DNA of 64,000 bases from Dehalococcoidia bacterium (GTDB taxonomy: Bacteria > Chloroflexota > Dehalococcoidia > Tepidiformales > Tepidiformaceae), in assembly GCA_020847985.1 (NCBI GenBank), contig JADLBC010000023.1, forward strand, positions 62,001-126,000, given 5' to 3'. The translations under genes and the position numbers were made by a program. The notes under the pieces were generated by a model. It saw only the letters and a program-made list of their open reading frames with translations, ran no database searches and was not told the origin of the DNA. Positions 33,732-42,757 of the stretch are shown here, in pieces. Positions within the stretch are counted from its first letter, which is position 1, and every line of letters starts with the position of its first letter.

Positions 33732-34969
33732 TGACCACCAATCCGGCCACCGCGCACATGCCCCTGACCCGGCTCGTCATCCTCGACGTCGCCGATGAGC
33801 CCGTCGCGCTCGCGGCCCGGCTGCTCGGAGACCTCGGCGCCACCGTCGTGCGCGTCGAGGCGGCCGGTGGCGATGCGCTCCGCCACGCCGGCCCCTTTGT
33901 GGACGGCGTGCCCGGCATCGAACGCTCGCTCCCGCACTTCGTCTACAACGCGGGCAAGCAGAGCGTGGCATTGGACCTCGATTCCCCCCGTGCGTGGGAG
34001 GTCATCGCCGCCCTCGCCGCGCGGGCCGATGTCGTCATCGCCCCCGCCCGGCGCACCGGCCTGGCGCGCGCCTTCTTCACCCCATCGAACTTCGAACGCG
34101 CCGCACCCGGCATAGGACTGGTGCAGCCCCTCTTCCGCCGCGACCGCGACGACGAGTTCACCGACCTCATCGGTATCGCCGCGGGTGGTCAGCTGAGCCT
34201 CAACGGGTATGCCGAGGACCCGCCGAATCACCCGGCCGGGAACCTCGCCTACAAGCAGCTCTCCCTCGCCTCCGCGCTCGCCGCCATGTCTTTGATCTTC
34301 GAACGCTCCGCCGGGCGTCCGCCCGGGCGTATCGAAGTATCCATGCAGGAGGCCGTCATGTGGACGACCATCCAGTCCGCGAATGAGAACTACTGGCACT
34401 GGCACCAGGTGAGCCCGGCCCGCCGCGGCATCGATAACGTCGGCGGCCAGACCATCTTCCCCTCCCGCGATGGCAAGTACCTGTCGCTCTATCACCACCC
34501 GCCCGCCTTCGCCGCCTTCGCCCGCTGGTACGGCGAAGTCTTTGGGGACGACACCTATACCCGCCCCCCGTGGGACGACGGCTACTACCGCTTCGAACAG
34601 GCCGTCCACATCACCGGCATCACCGCGAAATTCTGCGCATCGATGGACCGCGAAGAACTCATTACCGAGGCCCAGAAGCGGGGCATCCTCGCCGTCCCCG
34701 TCCAGAGCGTCGGGGACATCGCGAACGACCCGCATCTCAGGGCGCGCGGATTCTTCCAGCCCGTGCGCGTCGAACAGCTCGATTCGGAGCTGGAGCTGCT
34801 TCGCGCCCCGTTCGTCTCATCGCTTTTCACATCCGTGGCGAAGGCTCCGCCCGCCCTCGGTGAGCACTCGCTGGAGGTGTTGCGCACGGCCGGCTTCAGC
34901 GACGAAGAAGTCGCCGCGCTCGTCGAGGCCGGCGTGGTGCACGCCTGCGCGCCGGCGGTGGCCTCGTGA
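33731..34969 (+). CDS. Class III CoA-transferase family protein lacking the catalytic Asp (cassette 2)
   Basis: 412 residues, CaiB/BaiF family, more diverged than its neighbour. LGDLGATVVRVEAAGGDALR and FVYNAGKQSVALDLDSP are recognisable. At the catalytic position the sequence is LAYKQLSLASALAAMSLI (about residues 172-189), with Tyr where active enzymes have Asp. Likely a non-catalytic subunit paired with the next gene (GTGA overlap). The same Asp-less then Asp-bearing order occurs in cassette 1. Confidence 0.83.
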   Translation: MTTNPATAHMPLTRLVILDVADEPVALAARLLGDLGATVVRVEAAGGDALRHAGPFVDGVPGIERSLPHFVYNAGKQSVALDLDSPRAWEVIAALAARADVVIAPARRTGLARAFFTPSNFERAAPGIGLVQPLFRRDRDDEFTDLIGIAAGGQLSLNGYAEDPPNHPAGNLAYKQLSLASALAAMSLIFERSAGRPPGRIEVSMQEAVMWTTIQSANENYWHWHQVSPARRGIDNVGGQTIFPSRDGKYLSLYHHPPAFAAFARWYGEVFGDDTYTRPPWDDGYYRFEQAVHITGITAKFCASMDREELITEAQKRGILAVPVQSVGDIANDPHLRARGFFQPVRVEQLDSELELLRAPFVSSLFTSVAKAPPALGEHSLEVLRTAGFSDEEVAALVEAGVVHACAPAVAS

Positions 34970-36171
34970 CTCCCCGGCCGCTCGCCGGCGTCCGCGTCCT
35001 CGACTTCTGCTGGATGATCGCCGGACCGCTGACCACCCGCCTCCTCGCCGACATGGGCGCCGAGGTGATCAAGGTCGAATCCATGGCCCGCCTCGACCGC
35101 ATCCGCGAGGTCGGTGTCCAGCCTCCCACGCCGCACGCTGAGACGAATGGCGTGTTCAACGACTGCAACACGAACAAGAAGAGCATCCTGCTGAACCTGA
35201 ACCACGCGCGCGGCATCCAGCTCGCGAAGGAACTCGCCGCCGTCAGCGACGTCGTCACGTCCAACTTCACCCCCGACCGGATGGACCGCTGGGGGCTCGG
35301 CTACCGGCACCTCAGCGAAGTCCGGCCCGGCATCATCGTCGCCAGCATGCCCGTCATGGGCTCCGAAGGGCCCCACAACCATTGGCGCGCCGTCGGCAAT
35401 GGCGTCATCGCCATGTCGGGCCTGAACGCGCACACCGGGTACCCGGACCGCGCCCCCGTCGGGCTCGGCACCCTCCACTCCGACTTCACTTCGCCCTACT
35501 TCGGCGCCCTCGCCATCTGCGCCGCCCTGCACCATCGCAACAAGACGGGCGAAGGGCAGTTCATCGAACTCGCCCAGTACGAGGCCACGGTGCACCTCCT
35601 CGATACCGAGCCGCTGGAGTACCTGGTCAACCGCCACGACCCGCCTCGCAAGGGCAACCGTTCGAACCGCTATGCACCGCACGGCGTTTATCGCTGCGCC
35701 GGCGCCGACCGCTGGATCGCCATCGCCATCGAGACGCACAACCAGTGGCTCAACCTCTGCCGCGTACTCGGGCTCGAAGGGCTCACCGCGCGGCCGGGGC
35801 TCAACACCCCCGCCGGGCGCCTCGCCGCTGCGGACGAGATCGACCGCGCCATCGAGACGAAGACGGCCGGCATGGACGACTGGGCCCTCGCCCGCGCCCT
35901 CCAGGCCGCCGGCGTGCCCGCGTCCCCGGTCGAAAACGTGGGCGACCTCGTCGGCCGCGACCCCATGGGCAAGAGCCTCTTCCAGGAGATCGACCATCCC
36001 GCCGGCGTCTCCATGCTGCTCCACCACGAACCCGTGACCTGGAACGGCGAGCGGTACCCCATCGAGCGCGCCCCCTTCCTCGGTGAACACACCGCCGGCG
36101 TCCTCGGCGAACTCCTGGGGTTGGATGAGCACGCGCTCGCGGATCTCGCCGCCGAGGGCGTGCTCTCCTGA
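34966..36171 (+). CDS. Class III CoA-transferase, catalytic partner (cassette 2)
   Basis: 401 residues, CaiB/BaiF family: VRVLDFCWMIAGPLTTRLLA, EVIKVESMARLDRIRE, NTNKKSILLNLNHARG. The catalytic Asp is in TLHSDFTSPYFGALAICAAL (about residue 172), and TGEGQFIELAQYEA follows. GTG start overlaps the previous stop. Expected to transfer CoA to the acid taken up by the cassette 2 transporter, feeding the carboxylase encoded next. Confidence 0.88.
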   Translation: MTPRPLAGVRVLDFCWMIAGPLTTRLLADMGAEVIKVESMARLDRIREVGVQPPTPHAETNGVFNDCNTNKKSILLNLNHARGIQLAKELAAVSDVVTSNFTPDRMDRWGLGYRHLSEVRPGIIVASMPVMGSEGPHNHWRAVGNGVIAMSGLNAHTGYPDRAPVGLGTLHSDFTSPYFGALAICAALHHRNKTGEGQFIELAQYEATVHLLDTEPLEYLVNRHDPPRKGNRSNRYAPHGVYRCAGADRWIAIAIETHNQWLNLCRVLGLEGLTARPGLNTPAGRLAAADEIDRAIETKTAGMDDWALARALQAAGVPASPVENVGDLVGRDPMGKSLFQEIDHPAGVSMLLHHEPVTWNGERYPIERAPFLGEHTAGVLGELLGLDEHALADLAAEGVLS

Positions 36172-36226
36172 GGCGCCCGGCCGCCGCGAATTCACCAGAG
36201 CGGAAGCACACGAAAGTGAGGGATTG

Positions 36227-39200
36227 ATGACGTTCTCACGGATACTTATCGCCAATCGCGGAGAGGTTGCCGTCCGTGTCATCCGGACCGCGAGCGAGAT
36301 GGGCATCGAGACGGTCGCCATCTACTCCCAGGACGACGCCGCCTCCCTGCACATCTCACTCGCCGATGTCGCTGTTCCGCTCGAAGGTTCCGGCGCCGCC
36401 GCCTACCTCGATGGCGCGGGCATCATCGAACTCGCGCGCGAGCACAGTTGCCAGGCCATCCACCCCGGCTGGGGCTTCCTCAGCGAAAACGCCGGGTTCG
36501 CCGAACTCTGCGGCCAGGCCGGTATCACCTTCATCGGCCCCACCCCCGCCGTGCTCGCGACCCTCGGCGATAAGGCCCACGCCCGCCTCCTCGCCGCCGA
36601 TTGCGGCGTGCCCATCCTGGACGGCATCGACGCCGCCGTCTCCATCGACGAAGCCCGCGCGTTCCTGCGCCAGCGGGGGCCCGGCGGCGCCATGATCATC
36701 AAGGCCGTCGCCGGCGGTGGCGGCCGCGGCATGCGCGTCGTCCGCGACGAAGCGGCGCTCGAATCCGCCTACCGCCGTTGCCAGTCCGAGGCCCTGAACG
36801 CCTTTGGCAACGCCTCCGTCTACGTCGAGGAGCTTTTCCCCCGCGCCCGGCACGTCGAAGTCCAGGTCATCGGCGATGGCACGGGCAACGTTTCGCACCT
36901 CTGGGAACGCGACTGCTCCATCCAGCGATCCCACCAGAAAGTGGTCGAAATCGCCCCATCGCCGGGCCTGCATCCCGCCGTTCGCGCCCGCCTCACGAGC
37001 GACGCCGTACGGATGGCGTCGCGGCTGAACTACCGCGGACTGGGCACCTTCGAATTCCTCGTCGACGCCGATACCGCCGCCACCGACCCGGGCGCCCGGT
37101 ACGCGTTCATCGAAGCCAACGCCCGCCTCCAGGTCGAACACACCATCACCGAGGAAGTCTGCGGCCTCGACCTCGTCCGTGCCCAGGTCGCCCTCGCCGC
37201 GGGGGCCACACTCGACCAACTCGGACTTCGCCAGGAGTCGATCGCCGAACCCCGTGGGATGGCCATCCAGTTCCGCATCAACAGCGAATCGATCGGCCCC
37301 GACGGACGCATCCGGCCGTCCACGGGTGCTCTCGCCGCCTACCGGCCTCCCAGCGGCCCCGGTGTGCGCGTCGACAGCCACGCCTATGCGGGCTACGCGC
37401 CCTCGTCGTCCTTCGATTCGCTCCTCGGCAAGGTGATCGTGCATTCACCCGGTGGCTGGCCGGAAGCCATCGAGCGCGGCCGGCGGGCCCTGCGCGAACT
37501 CCTCGTCTCTGGCCCCGCGACCAACGCCAGCTTTCTCCGGAACCTGCTCGACCACCCCCGGTTCGCCGCCCGTGACTTCCACACGACCTTTGTCGACGAG
37601 GAGCTTGAGTCGCTCTGCGCGCCCCGGAGTGACGAGGCCTCGCCGCTCCCGGTCCCCGCGCTCACCGGCCACACCGCCGGGGCCCGCGTCGATGCGAACG
37701 ACCCGCTCGCGGTCCTCACCTTCGGGAAGTCCAGCCAGCGCCCCGCCTCAGAGGCTCCGGCGTTCGGTGCGGAAGCCGAACCCGGCAGTGTCCTAGCGCC
37801 CATGCAGGGCACCGTCGTCAGCCTCGAAGTCGCCGTCGGCGATACCGTCGTCCGGGGCCAGGAGATCGCCATCCTCAACGCTATGAAGATGGAACACGTC
37901 CTCCGCGCGTCCGTGGCCGGCGTGGTGAGGCGCCTCAACGCCGCACCCGGCGACACCGTCCGCGCCGGCCAGCTCATCGTGCTCATCGAGCCCTCCGCCG
38001 ATGACGCCGCGGTCCACGCCGGCGCTGCCGCCATCGACCTCGACCGCATCCGGCCCGACCTCGCCGAGGTTCTCGAACGCCACGACCGCACGCTCGATGC
38101 CGCCCGCGCCGATTCAGTCGCCCGCCGCCATGCTTCGGGGCACCAGACCGCCCGCGAGAACATCGAACGGCTCGTCGATCCCGGCACCTTCGTCGAGATC
38201 GGCCCCGTCGTCGTCGCCGCCGATGCCCGCTTCACGCTCGACGAGCTGATCACGAAGAGCCCCGCCGACGGCATGATCGTCGGCATCGCCTCTATCAACG
38301 GCGAACACTTCGGCAGCCCCACGAAGCAGTGCATGGTCATGTCGTACGACTACATGGTGTTCGCCGGCACCCAGGGCGGACGCAACCACCAGAAGACCGA
38401 CCGCGCCCTCGCGATGGCCGAAGAAGCCGCGCTCCCCATCGTGCTCTTCGCCGAGGGTGGCGGCGGCCGCGCCGGTGGTGGTGGTGGCGCCATGCGCGCC
38501 GACCGCGAGCCCCCGCCTCCCTGGATGGGCGGCTCCGCCGGCAGCAACCGCACCTTCGCGCACTTCGCCCGCATGAGCGGCCTCGTCCCCCTCGTCGGTA
38601 TCACCACCGGCCGCTGCTTCGCCGGCAACGCCTCCCTCCTCGGCTGTTGCGACGTCATCATCGCCACGTCCGACGCGAACATCGGCATGGGCGGCCCGGC
38701 CATGGTCGAAGGTGGCGGCCTCGGCGTCTTCGCCCCCGAAGAGATCGGCCCGATGTCCGTCCAGGTCCCCAATGGAGTGGTCGACATCGCCGTGCGCGAT
38801 GAGAAGGAAGGGGTCGAAGTCGCGCGCAAGTACCTTGGCTACTTCCAGGGCCCTATCCGGGATTGGACCGCACGCGACCAGCGCGAGCTTCGGCACATCG
38901 TCCCCGAGAACCGCCTGCGCGTGTACGACCCCCAGGTCCTGCTCGAAACGCTCTGTGACGAGGGCAGCGTCCTCGAGCTGCGGAAGCACTTCGGCCAGGG
39001 CATGTACACCGCGTTCGGGCGCATCGAAGGACGTCCGATCGGCATTGTCGGCAACGACCCGCGCTTTGTCGGCGGCGCCATCACCTCCGACGGGTCCGAT
39101 AAGGCCGCCCGCTTCATGCAGCTCTGCGACGCCTTCGACATCCCGCTGCTCTTCCTCTGCGACACCCCCGGGATGATGGTCGGCCCCGAGGTCGAAAAGA

Positions 39201-39637
39201 CCGCCCTCGTCCGTCACTGCAGCCGCATGTTCGTCATCGGCGCCAACGTCTCCGTGCCGTGCATGACGATCGTCGTGCGCAAAGCCTACGGGCTCGGTGC
39301 GCTGGCGATGGCCGCCGGCTCGTTCAAGGCCCCGCTCTTCACCATCTCCTGGCCCACTGGCGAATACGGCGGGATGGGCCTCGAAGGCTCCGTGAAGCTC
39401 GGTTATCGCAACGAACTCGCCGCCATCGCCGACCCCGATGAGCGCAAACGCGTCTTCGACGAAATGGTCGCCGACGCCTACGAGCGCGGGAAGGCGCTCA
39501 ACGAAGCCACCGTCTTCGGTGTCGATGACGTGATCGACCCGGCGGACTCGCGCCGCTGGGTCTCGACCATGCTCGAATCGGTCCGCACCGAACCCCGGGG
39601 CAAGGCGAAGAAGCGGATGGCCGTCGATACCTGGTAG
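36227..39637 (+). CDS. Single-chain biotin-dependent acyl-CoA carboxylase (BC-BCCP-CT fusion)
   Basis: 1136 residues carrying a whole carboxylase. Residues 1-450 are biotin carboxylase (ILIANRGEVAVRVIRTASEM, ATP-grasp glycine-rich loop KAVAGGGGRGMRVV, and EANARLQVEHTITEEV). About 520-592 is the carrier with ILNAMKMEHVL (biotinyl-Lys near 553). From about 605 on is the carboxyltransferase, with MVFAGTQGGRNHQKTDRALA and later DTPGMMVGPEVEKTALVRH. Fused enzymes of this order include the long-chain acyl-CoA carboxylases described in mycobacteria. Other known acyl-CoA carboxylases split these parts. The ATG has GAGGGA upstream. It follows the CoA-transferase pair, so its substrate is probably the CoA ester they make. 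Confidence 0.9.
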   Translation: MTFSRILIANRGEVAVRVIRTASEMGIETVAIYSQDDAASLHISLADVAVPLEGSGAAAYLDGAGIIELAREHSCQAIHPGWGFLSENAGFAELCGQAGITFIGPTPAVLATLGDKAHARLLAADCGVPILDGIDAAVSIDEARAFLRQRGPGGAMIIKAVAGGGGRGMRVVRDEAALESAYRRCQSEALNAFGNASVYVEELFPRARHVEVQVIGDGTGNVSHLWERDCSIQRSHQKVVEIAPSPGLHPAVRARLTSDAVRMASRLNYRGLGTFEFLVDADTAATDPGARYAFIEANARLQVEHTITEEVCGLDLVRAQVALAAGATLDQLGLRQESIAEPRGMAIQFRINSESIGPDGRIRPSTGALAAYRPPSGPGVRVDSHAYAGYAPSSSFDSLLGKVIVHSPGGWPEAIERGRRALRELLVSGPATNASFLRNLLDHPRFAARDFHTTFVDEELESLCAPRSDEASPLPVPALTGHTAGARVDANDPLAVLTFGKSSQRPASEAPAFGAEAEPGSVLAPMQGTVVSLEVAVGDTVVRGQEIAILNAMKMEHVLRASVAGVVRRLNAAPGDTVRAGQLIVLIEPSADDAAVHAGAAAIDLDRIRPDLAEVLERHDRTLDAARADSVARRHASGHQTARENIERLVDPGTFVEIGPVVVAADARFTLDELITKSPADGMIVGIASINGEHFGSPTKQCMVMSYDYMVFAGTQGGRNHQKTDRALAMAEEAALPIVLFAEGGGGRAGGGGGAMRADREPPPPWMGGSAGSNRTFAHFARMSGLVPLVGITTGRCFAGNASLLGCCDVIIATSDANIGMGGPAMVEGGGLGVFAPEEIGPMSVQVPNGVVDIAVRDEKEGVEVARKYLGYFQGPIRDWTARDQRELRHIVPENRLRVYDPQVLLETLCDEGSVLELRKHFGQGMYTAFGRIEGRPIGIVGNDPRFVGGAITSDGSDKAARFMQLCDAFDIPLLFLCDTPGMMVGPEVEKTALVRHCSRMFVIGANVSVPCMTIVVRKAYGLGALAMAAGSFKAPLFTISWPTGEYGGMGLEGSVKLGYRNELAAIADPDERKRVFDEMVADAYERGKALNEATVFGVDDVIDPADSRRWVSTMLESVRTEPRGKAKKRMAVDTW

Positions 39638-39668
39638 CCCACCGCCCCGAAATCAGCAGGAGAGAAAC

Positions 39669-40460
39669 ATGAACAGCCTGGAAGGAAAGATCGCCGTCAT
39701 TACGGGCGGCACGAGCGGCATCGGCGAAGCAACGCTGCGGCTCTTCGTCGAACGCGGCGCGAACGTCGTCTTTTGTGGCCGCTCGGCCGATAGCGGCGAA
39801 CGGCTCGCGAGCGAACTCGGCGAGCACGCGGTCTTCGTGCAGGCCGATGTCAGCCGCGAGGAAGACATCGCCAGGGCCATCGAGGCGGCCACGCAGCGCT
39901 TCGGACGGCTCGACATCCTCTTCAACAATGCCGGCGCGAGTACGCCGGGGAGCCTGGAAACCGTCACCCCGGACCAGTTCCACTACTCCATGGATCTCCT
40001 GCTCGGCAGCGTCCTGTTCGGCATCAAGCACGCCGTGCCGTGGATGCGCGCCCAGAAATGGGGCCGCATCATCAACAATTCCAGCATCAACGGCATCCGC
40101 GTCTCCAGCGGCGACTACCTCTACGGCACTGCCAAGGCCGCTGTCGCCCATGTGACGAAGACCGCCGCTATCCGCCTGGCCCCCGATGGCATCACCGTCA
40201 ACGCCGTCTCGCCCGGCGCCGTCGCGACTCCGATCTTCTACGGTGGTTCCGAGAGCGCCCGCGCGCTCGACCCGGACCACGAGAAGGCGAAGTTCCGGAA
40301 GCTCGTCGCCAACCTCGGGAATGCGACGCCCGTCGGCAACGCCGGCATGCCGATCGATGTCGCGAACGCCGTCGCCTACCTCGCCAGCGACGAGGCTCGC
40401 TACATCAACGCGCACGACCTCGTCGTCGATGGCGGGATGGTCGCACGCGGCACCTGGTGA
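39669..40460 (+). CDS. SDR family NAD(P)-dependent oxidoreductase
   Basis: 263 residues, classical short-chain dehydrogenase. TGGTSGIGE (cofactor glycine motif, about 12-20), NNAG in LFNNAGAST, catalytic Ser in NNSSINGI, and YLYGTAKAA giving Tyr-x3-Lys. The C-terminus VVDGGMVA is typical. It oxidises or reduces an alcohol/ketone, plausibly a later step for the acid handled by cassette 2. ATG with AGGAGA upstream. Last gene before a terminator and the integration site. Confidence 0.9.
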   Translation: MNSLEGKIAVITGGTSGIGEATLRLFVERGANVVFCGRSADSGERLASELGEHAVFVQADVSREEDIARAIEAATQRFGRLDILFNNAGASTPGSLETVTPDQFHYSMDLLLGSVLFGIKHAVPWMRAQKWGRIINNSSINGIRVSSGDYLYGTAKAAVAHVTKTAAIRLAPDGITVNAVSPGAVATPIFYGGSESARALDPDHEKAKFRKLVANLGNATPVGNAGMPIDVANAVAYLASDEARYINAHDLVVDGGMVARGTW

Positions 40461-40487
40461 CCCACCGGCGGCGGGCCGGGAACAAGA

Positions 40488-40511
40488 AAAGGCGCCCGCG
40501 AGGGCGCCTTT
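40488..40511 (+). terminator. Rho-independent terminator of cassette 2
   Basis: AAAGGCGCCC, loop gcga, GGGCGCCTTT: a 10-bp stem with only three T, followed by cc. The flanking A run lets it work in both directions, which would also end the tRNA transcript from the other strand. Confidence 0.8.
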
Positions 40512-40524
40512 CCACTGTTGCCGT

Positions 40525-40569
40525 TGGTAGCGCGTAGGGGAGTCGAACCCCTGATCTCCGCCTTGAAAG
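40525..40569 (-). tRNA. 3' half of tRNA-Glu(UUC); putative att core of an integrated element
   Basis: On the minus strand the 45 nt read CTTTCAA (anticodon loop with UUC), GGCGG (3' anticodon stem), AGATC, AGGGG-TTCGACT-CCCCT (T arm), ACGCGCT (3' acceptor), A, CCA. The 5' side, which should supply CCGCC and the D arm, is unrelated sequence, so the tRNA is cut inside the anticodon loop. This is the form of the duplicated core left by tyrosine-recombinase elements that use a tRNA 3' end. The intact tRNA-Glu is predicted at the other end of the element, to the right of the window. Not a functional tRNA as it stands. Confidence 0.8.
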
Positions 40570-40686
40570 TTCACCAGGAACCCTCCCGACCCGTCAGGAA
40601 GGGTACCGTTACGTCAATCCGTGAAGCTGCGGACGGGAGCCTCCCCCGACGCCGGTCCCCCATGGTCCCTTCCTGTCACAGCCAGA

Positions 40687-40707
40687 ATGGCCACAAGATG
40701 GCCACAA
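40687..40707 (+). repeat. Tandem direct repeats ATGGCCACAA
   Basis: Two perfect 10-mers at 40687-40696 and 40698-40707, 11-bp period, about 120 bp inside the att core. Spacing of one helical turn suits arm-type integrase sites. Function inferred. Confidence 0.4.
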
Positions 40708-41768
40708 AACGGACCCGTGGACGAGGGCGTTAATCGACGGGTATCCGTGCGAGTACGCGCGGACAGGCAGGGGCGACCGTTGGCGGTGCTGCCATCAGAG
40801 CTCTGAGATTGCGGCGCCGTGAAGCCGCCCATCACACCAGCTCACGCCCTCGTTTCCAGACCCGCAAGAGGGTGGACCGACGCGCAAGCGGCCAGGCGGC
40901 GGCGGATCCGGACCGCAGGTGCCTAACCTAGTGACGATAAAACGTCCGTTTCTGTGAAGATTCACCGACTCGGACATGCCGACGATCAGACCGTGATAGG
41001 GCATCGCCGGATAACAATATGTTGTCCAGCGGTCTCCTAGGTACGGCCGAAGACAATCCCTCCACCGCACACCTGACCATCATCCGCCGAGCCAGGCGAT
41101 GGTGACGTCCGCCGCGAGCCAGACAAAACAGGACGCATCGTTACACGCCCGGGACCGTCGTCCCGTCCTCCTATCCAGTCACGTCGCGTCCGGTCGGGAT
41201 CCCACCCGCTCTGAGGCGACACGCCAGTGTCGTAGCGTTGATGAGCGTCGGCAATGCCACACGATGGCTTGCAACCGTTCAGGCGCGGCCGCGCTCCGGT
41301 CAGGTCGACCGTATGAAGGACTTGGCCGAGTGGATTGGACCCGGCGGTGCTTCCGGGTCGGCGGCGGTTCAGCCCGTGTTTGAAGCTCGCTTAGGGTCAG
41401 ACGTCGCTATGCAACGTCGGCGCGCCGGCGGAACTTTACTGAAAACGGTAAGGTTGTGCCATAACGTCGGAGACTTCCGCCGGAAAGCCACGGAACTGGC
41501 GCTCGGACAGTACGGCTACATCTCCACTCAGTAGGCGGGCCAGCTAGGGATACTTGTCGTTGAGCTCGGCAGGCTGGTCGACCGTGGCCAGATTCGCCAC
41601 GTCGCCTATGGGGCTGTACCGGTTCGACAACATCCGGCCGACTCGCTACGACCAGTTCTACGAGGCAGTTGGGTGCCTGGGTGGGGGATACCACCGCGAG
41701 CCAGCCGAGCCACCCGGGATGCTGGCCGAGTACGTGATGCAACCACTCGACGAGAAAGTTGTCCTGTA

Positions 41769-41802
41769 AGAGCCAGGCGCTACGAAGAGCCAGGCGCTAC
41801 GA
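41769..41802 (+). repeat. Perfect 17-bp tandem duplication
   Basis: AGAGCCAGGCGCTACGA occurs twice back to back (41769-41785, 41786-41802). Seventeen is not a multiple of three, so it would shift any reading frame crossing it; a fresh slippage event or a broken gene is possible. Confidence 0.85.
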
Positions 41803-42354
41803 CCGTTGTGCTCGAACTTGGCCCCGACGAGGTCGGGGTCCACGGAACAACCGCGGCTGGTACTCGACACGAGCATCATCGACGTGGTGGAGCGTCTCGG
41901 ATTTCCGGCACCGGGACCCAATCTCGGCGTTCGCCGGCGAGCACCAGGTCACCCACAAGTTGCACGCCTGCACAACGCCCGACCGCGACGGCGGCAACGG
42001 TCTCGTGGACCTCCAGATTCTCGTCGCGGCAGACCCGCCCGATCTCCACCGGCTCGCGAGCATCGGTCGCCGGTTGCTGTAACCGAAACGAGTCCTGAGA
42101 TAGGCCTGCCTTTGCCGCTAACAACGTACCCCTCCGCTGAGGGCCGTAGAGTTCCCGTCCCATGGGCCTTGCGCGTGCCGGACTCGATAAATGGTTTACC
42201 CTGGACACTGCTGCACACGCCGACGATGTGCGAGACGCGATGCGGTCTGCAGGTGAGTTGCTCTCTCGCTGGCCGAGCCAGTGCACCTGTGCAGCCCGAC
42301 CAAGAAGTCCACTGTGCCCATCGGCACAGCAGGAAGCCACAACGGGGGTGATGT

Positions 42355-42681
42355 ATGAACACGAGGCCCATGTCGACAATCCCTCATGAGCCAGACGCCG
42401 CAGTGTTCGACGCGGCCATCGCGATTCTCCGTAGCTGCGGCCTCAACGCAGGGTGGCAACAGACCGGCGGGAATGCTCTCTGCATCGTCGTGGCGGAGGC
42501 AGACGGCGACCTTGACGAGCCCCGGTTCTGGTTCGGCACGGGCGCCGAGCGATGGGCCGCTGAAATCGACGGAGAGCCGATGGGTCTTTGGACCGATGTT
42601 GCCTCGGACGAAGGCAACCCCACCCAGATCGCTCGTGGCATTCTGGCCGCGCTTACACGATTCGCGCAGAATCAATCATAG
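42355..42681 (+). CDS. Hypothetical protein near the methyltransferase
   Basis: 108 residues with acidic composition and a regular helix-strand pattern (DAAIAILRSCGLNAGWQQTG, ALCIVVAEADGDL, RFWFGTGAERWAAEIDG). The end (GNPTQIARGILAALTRF) is helical. No family recognised. GGGGGTG lies upstream of the ATG. It converges on the C5 methyltransferase with a 76-nt gap and is the first supportable gene of the element. Confidence 0.55.
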   Translation: MNTRPMSTIPHEPDAAVFDAAIAILRSCGLNAGWQQTGGNALCIVVAEADGDLDEPRFWFGTGAERWAAEIDGEPMGLWTDVASDEGNPTQIARGILAALTRFAQNQS

Positions 42682-42757
42682 GCCCACGACGGCCCAAACT
42701 GCCCTTCGGGCACAACGAGCTTCATGCGCGACTGCAACTGTCCTGAGGCGCGCAACG

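Larger units (their letters stand above)
40570..42354. other. Gene-poor left end of the element
   Basis: About 1.8 kb with lower GC and no reading frame I can support on either strand. It holds two direct repeats at 40687, a 45-nt block similar to the repeats at 53.7 and 54.0 kb (41151-41195), and a 17-bp tandem duplication at 41769. Open frames such as 41407-41742 minus or 41673-42098 plus have poor composition and no ribosome site. It may be decayed coding DNA or regulatory and attachment-arm sequence. Confidence 0.5.

Noticed and set aside
40525-40620. Complete tRNA gene
   Set aside because: The D arm and 5' anticodon stem are absent; the sequence on that side cannot pair with GGCGG.
40795-41070. 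Minus-strand 91-residue frame at the element end
   Set aside because: No ribosome site, atypical composition, no recognisable domain.
41407-42098. Overlapping frames on both strands as genes
   Set aside because: Several competing frames with equal weak quality and a frame-shifting 17-bp duplication; none can be preferred.
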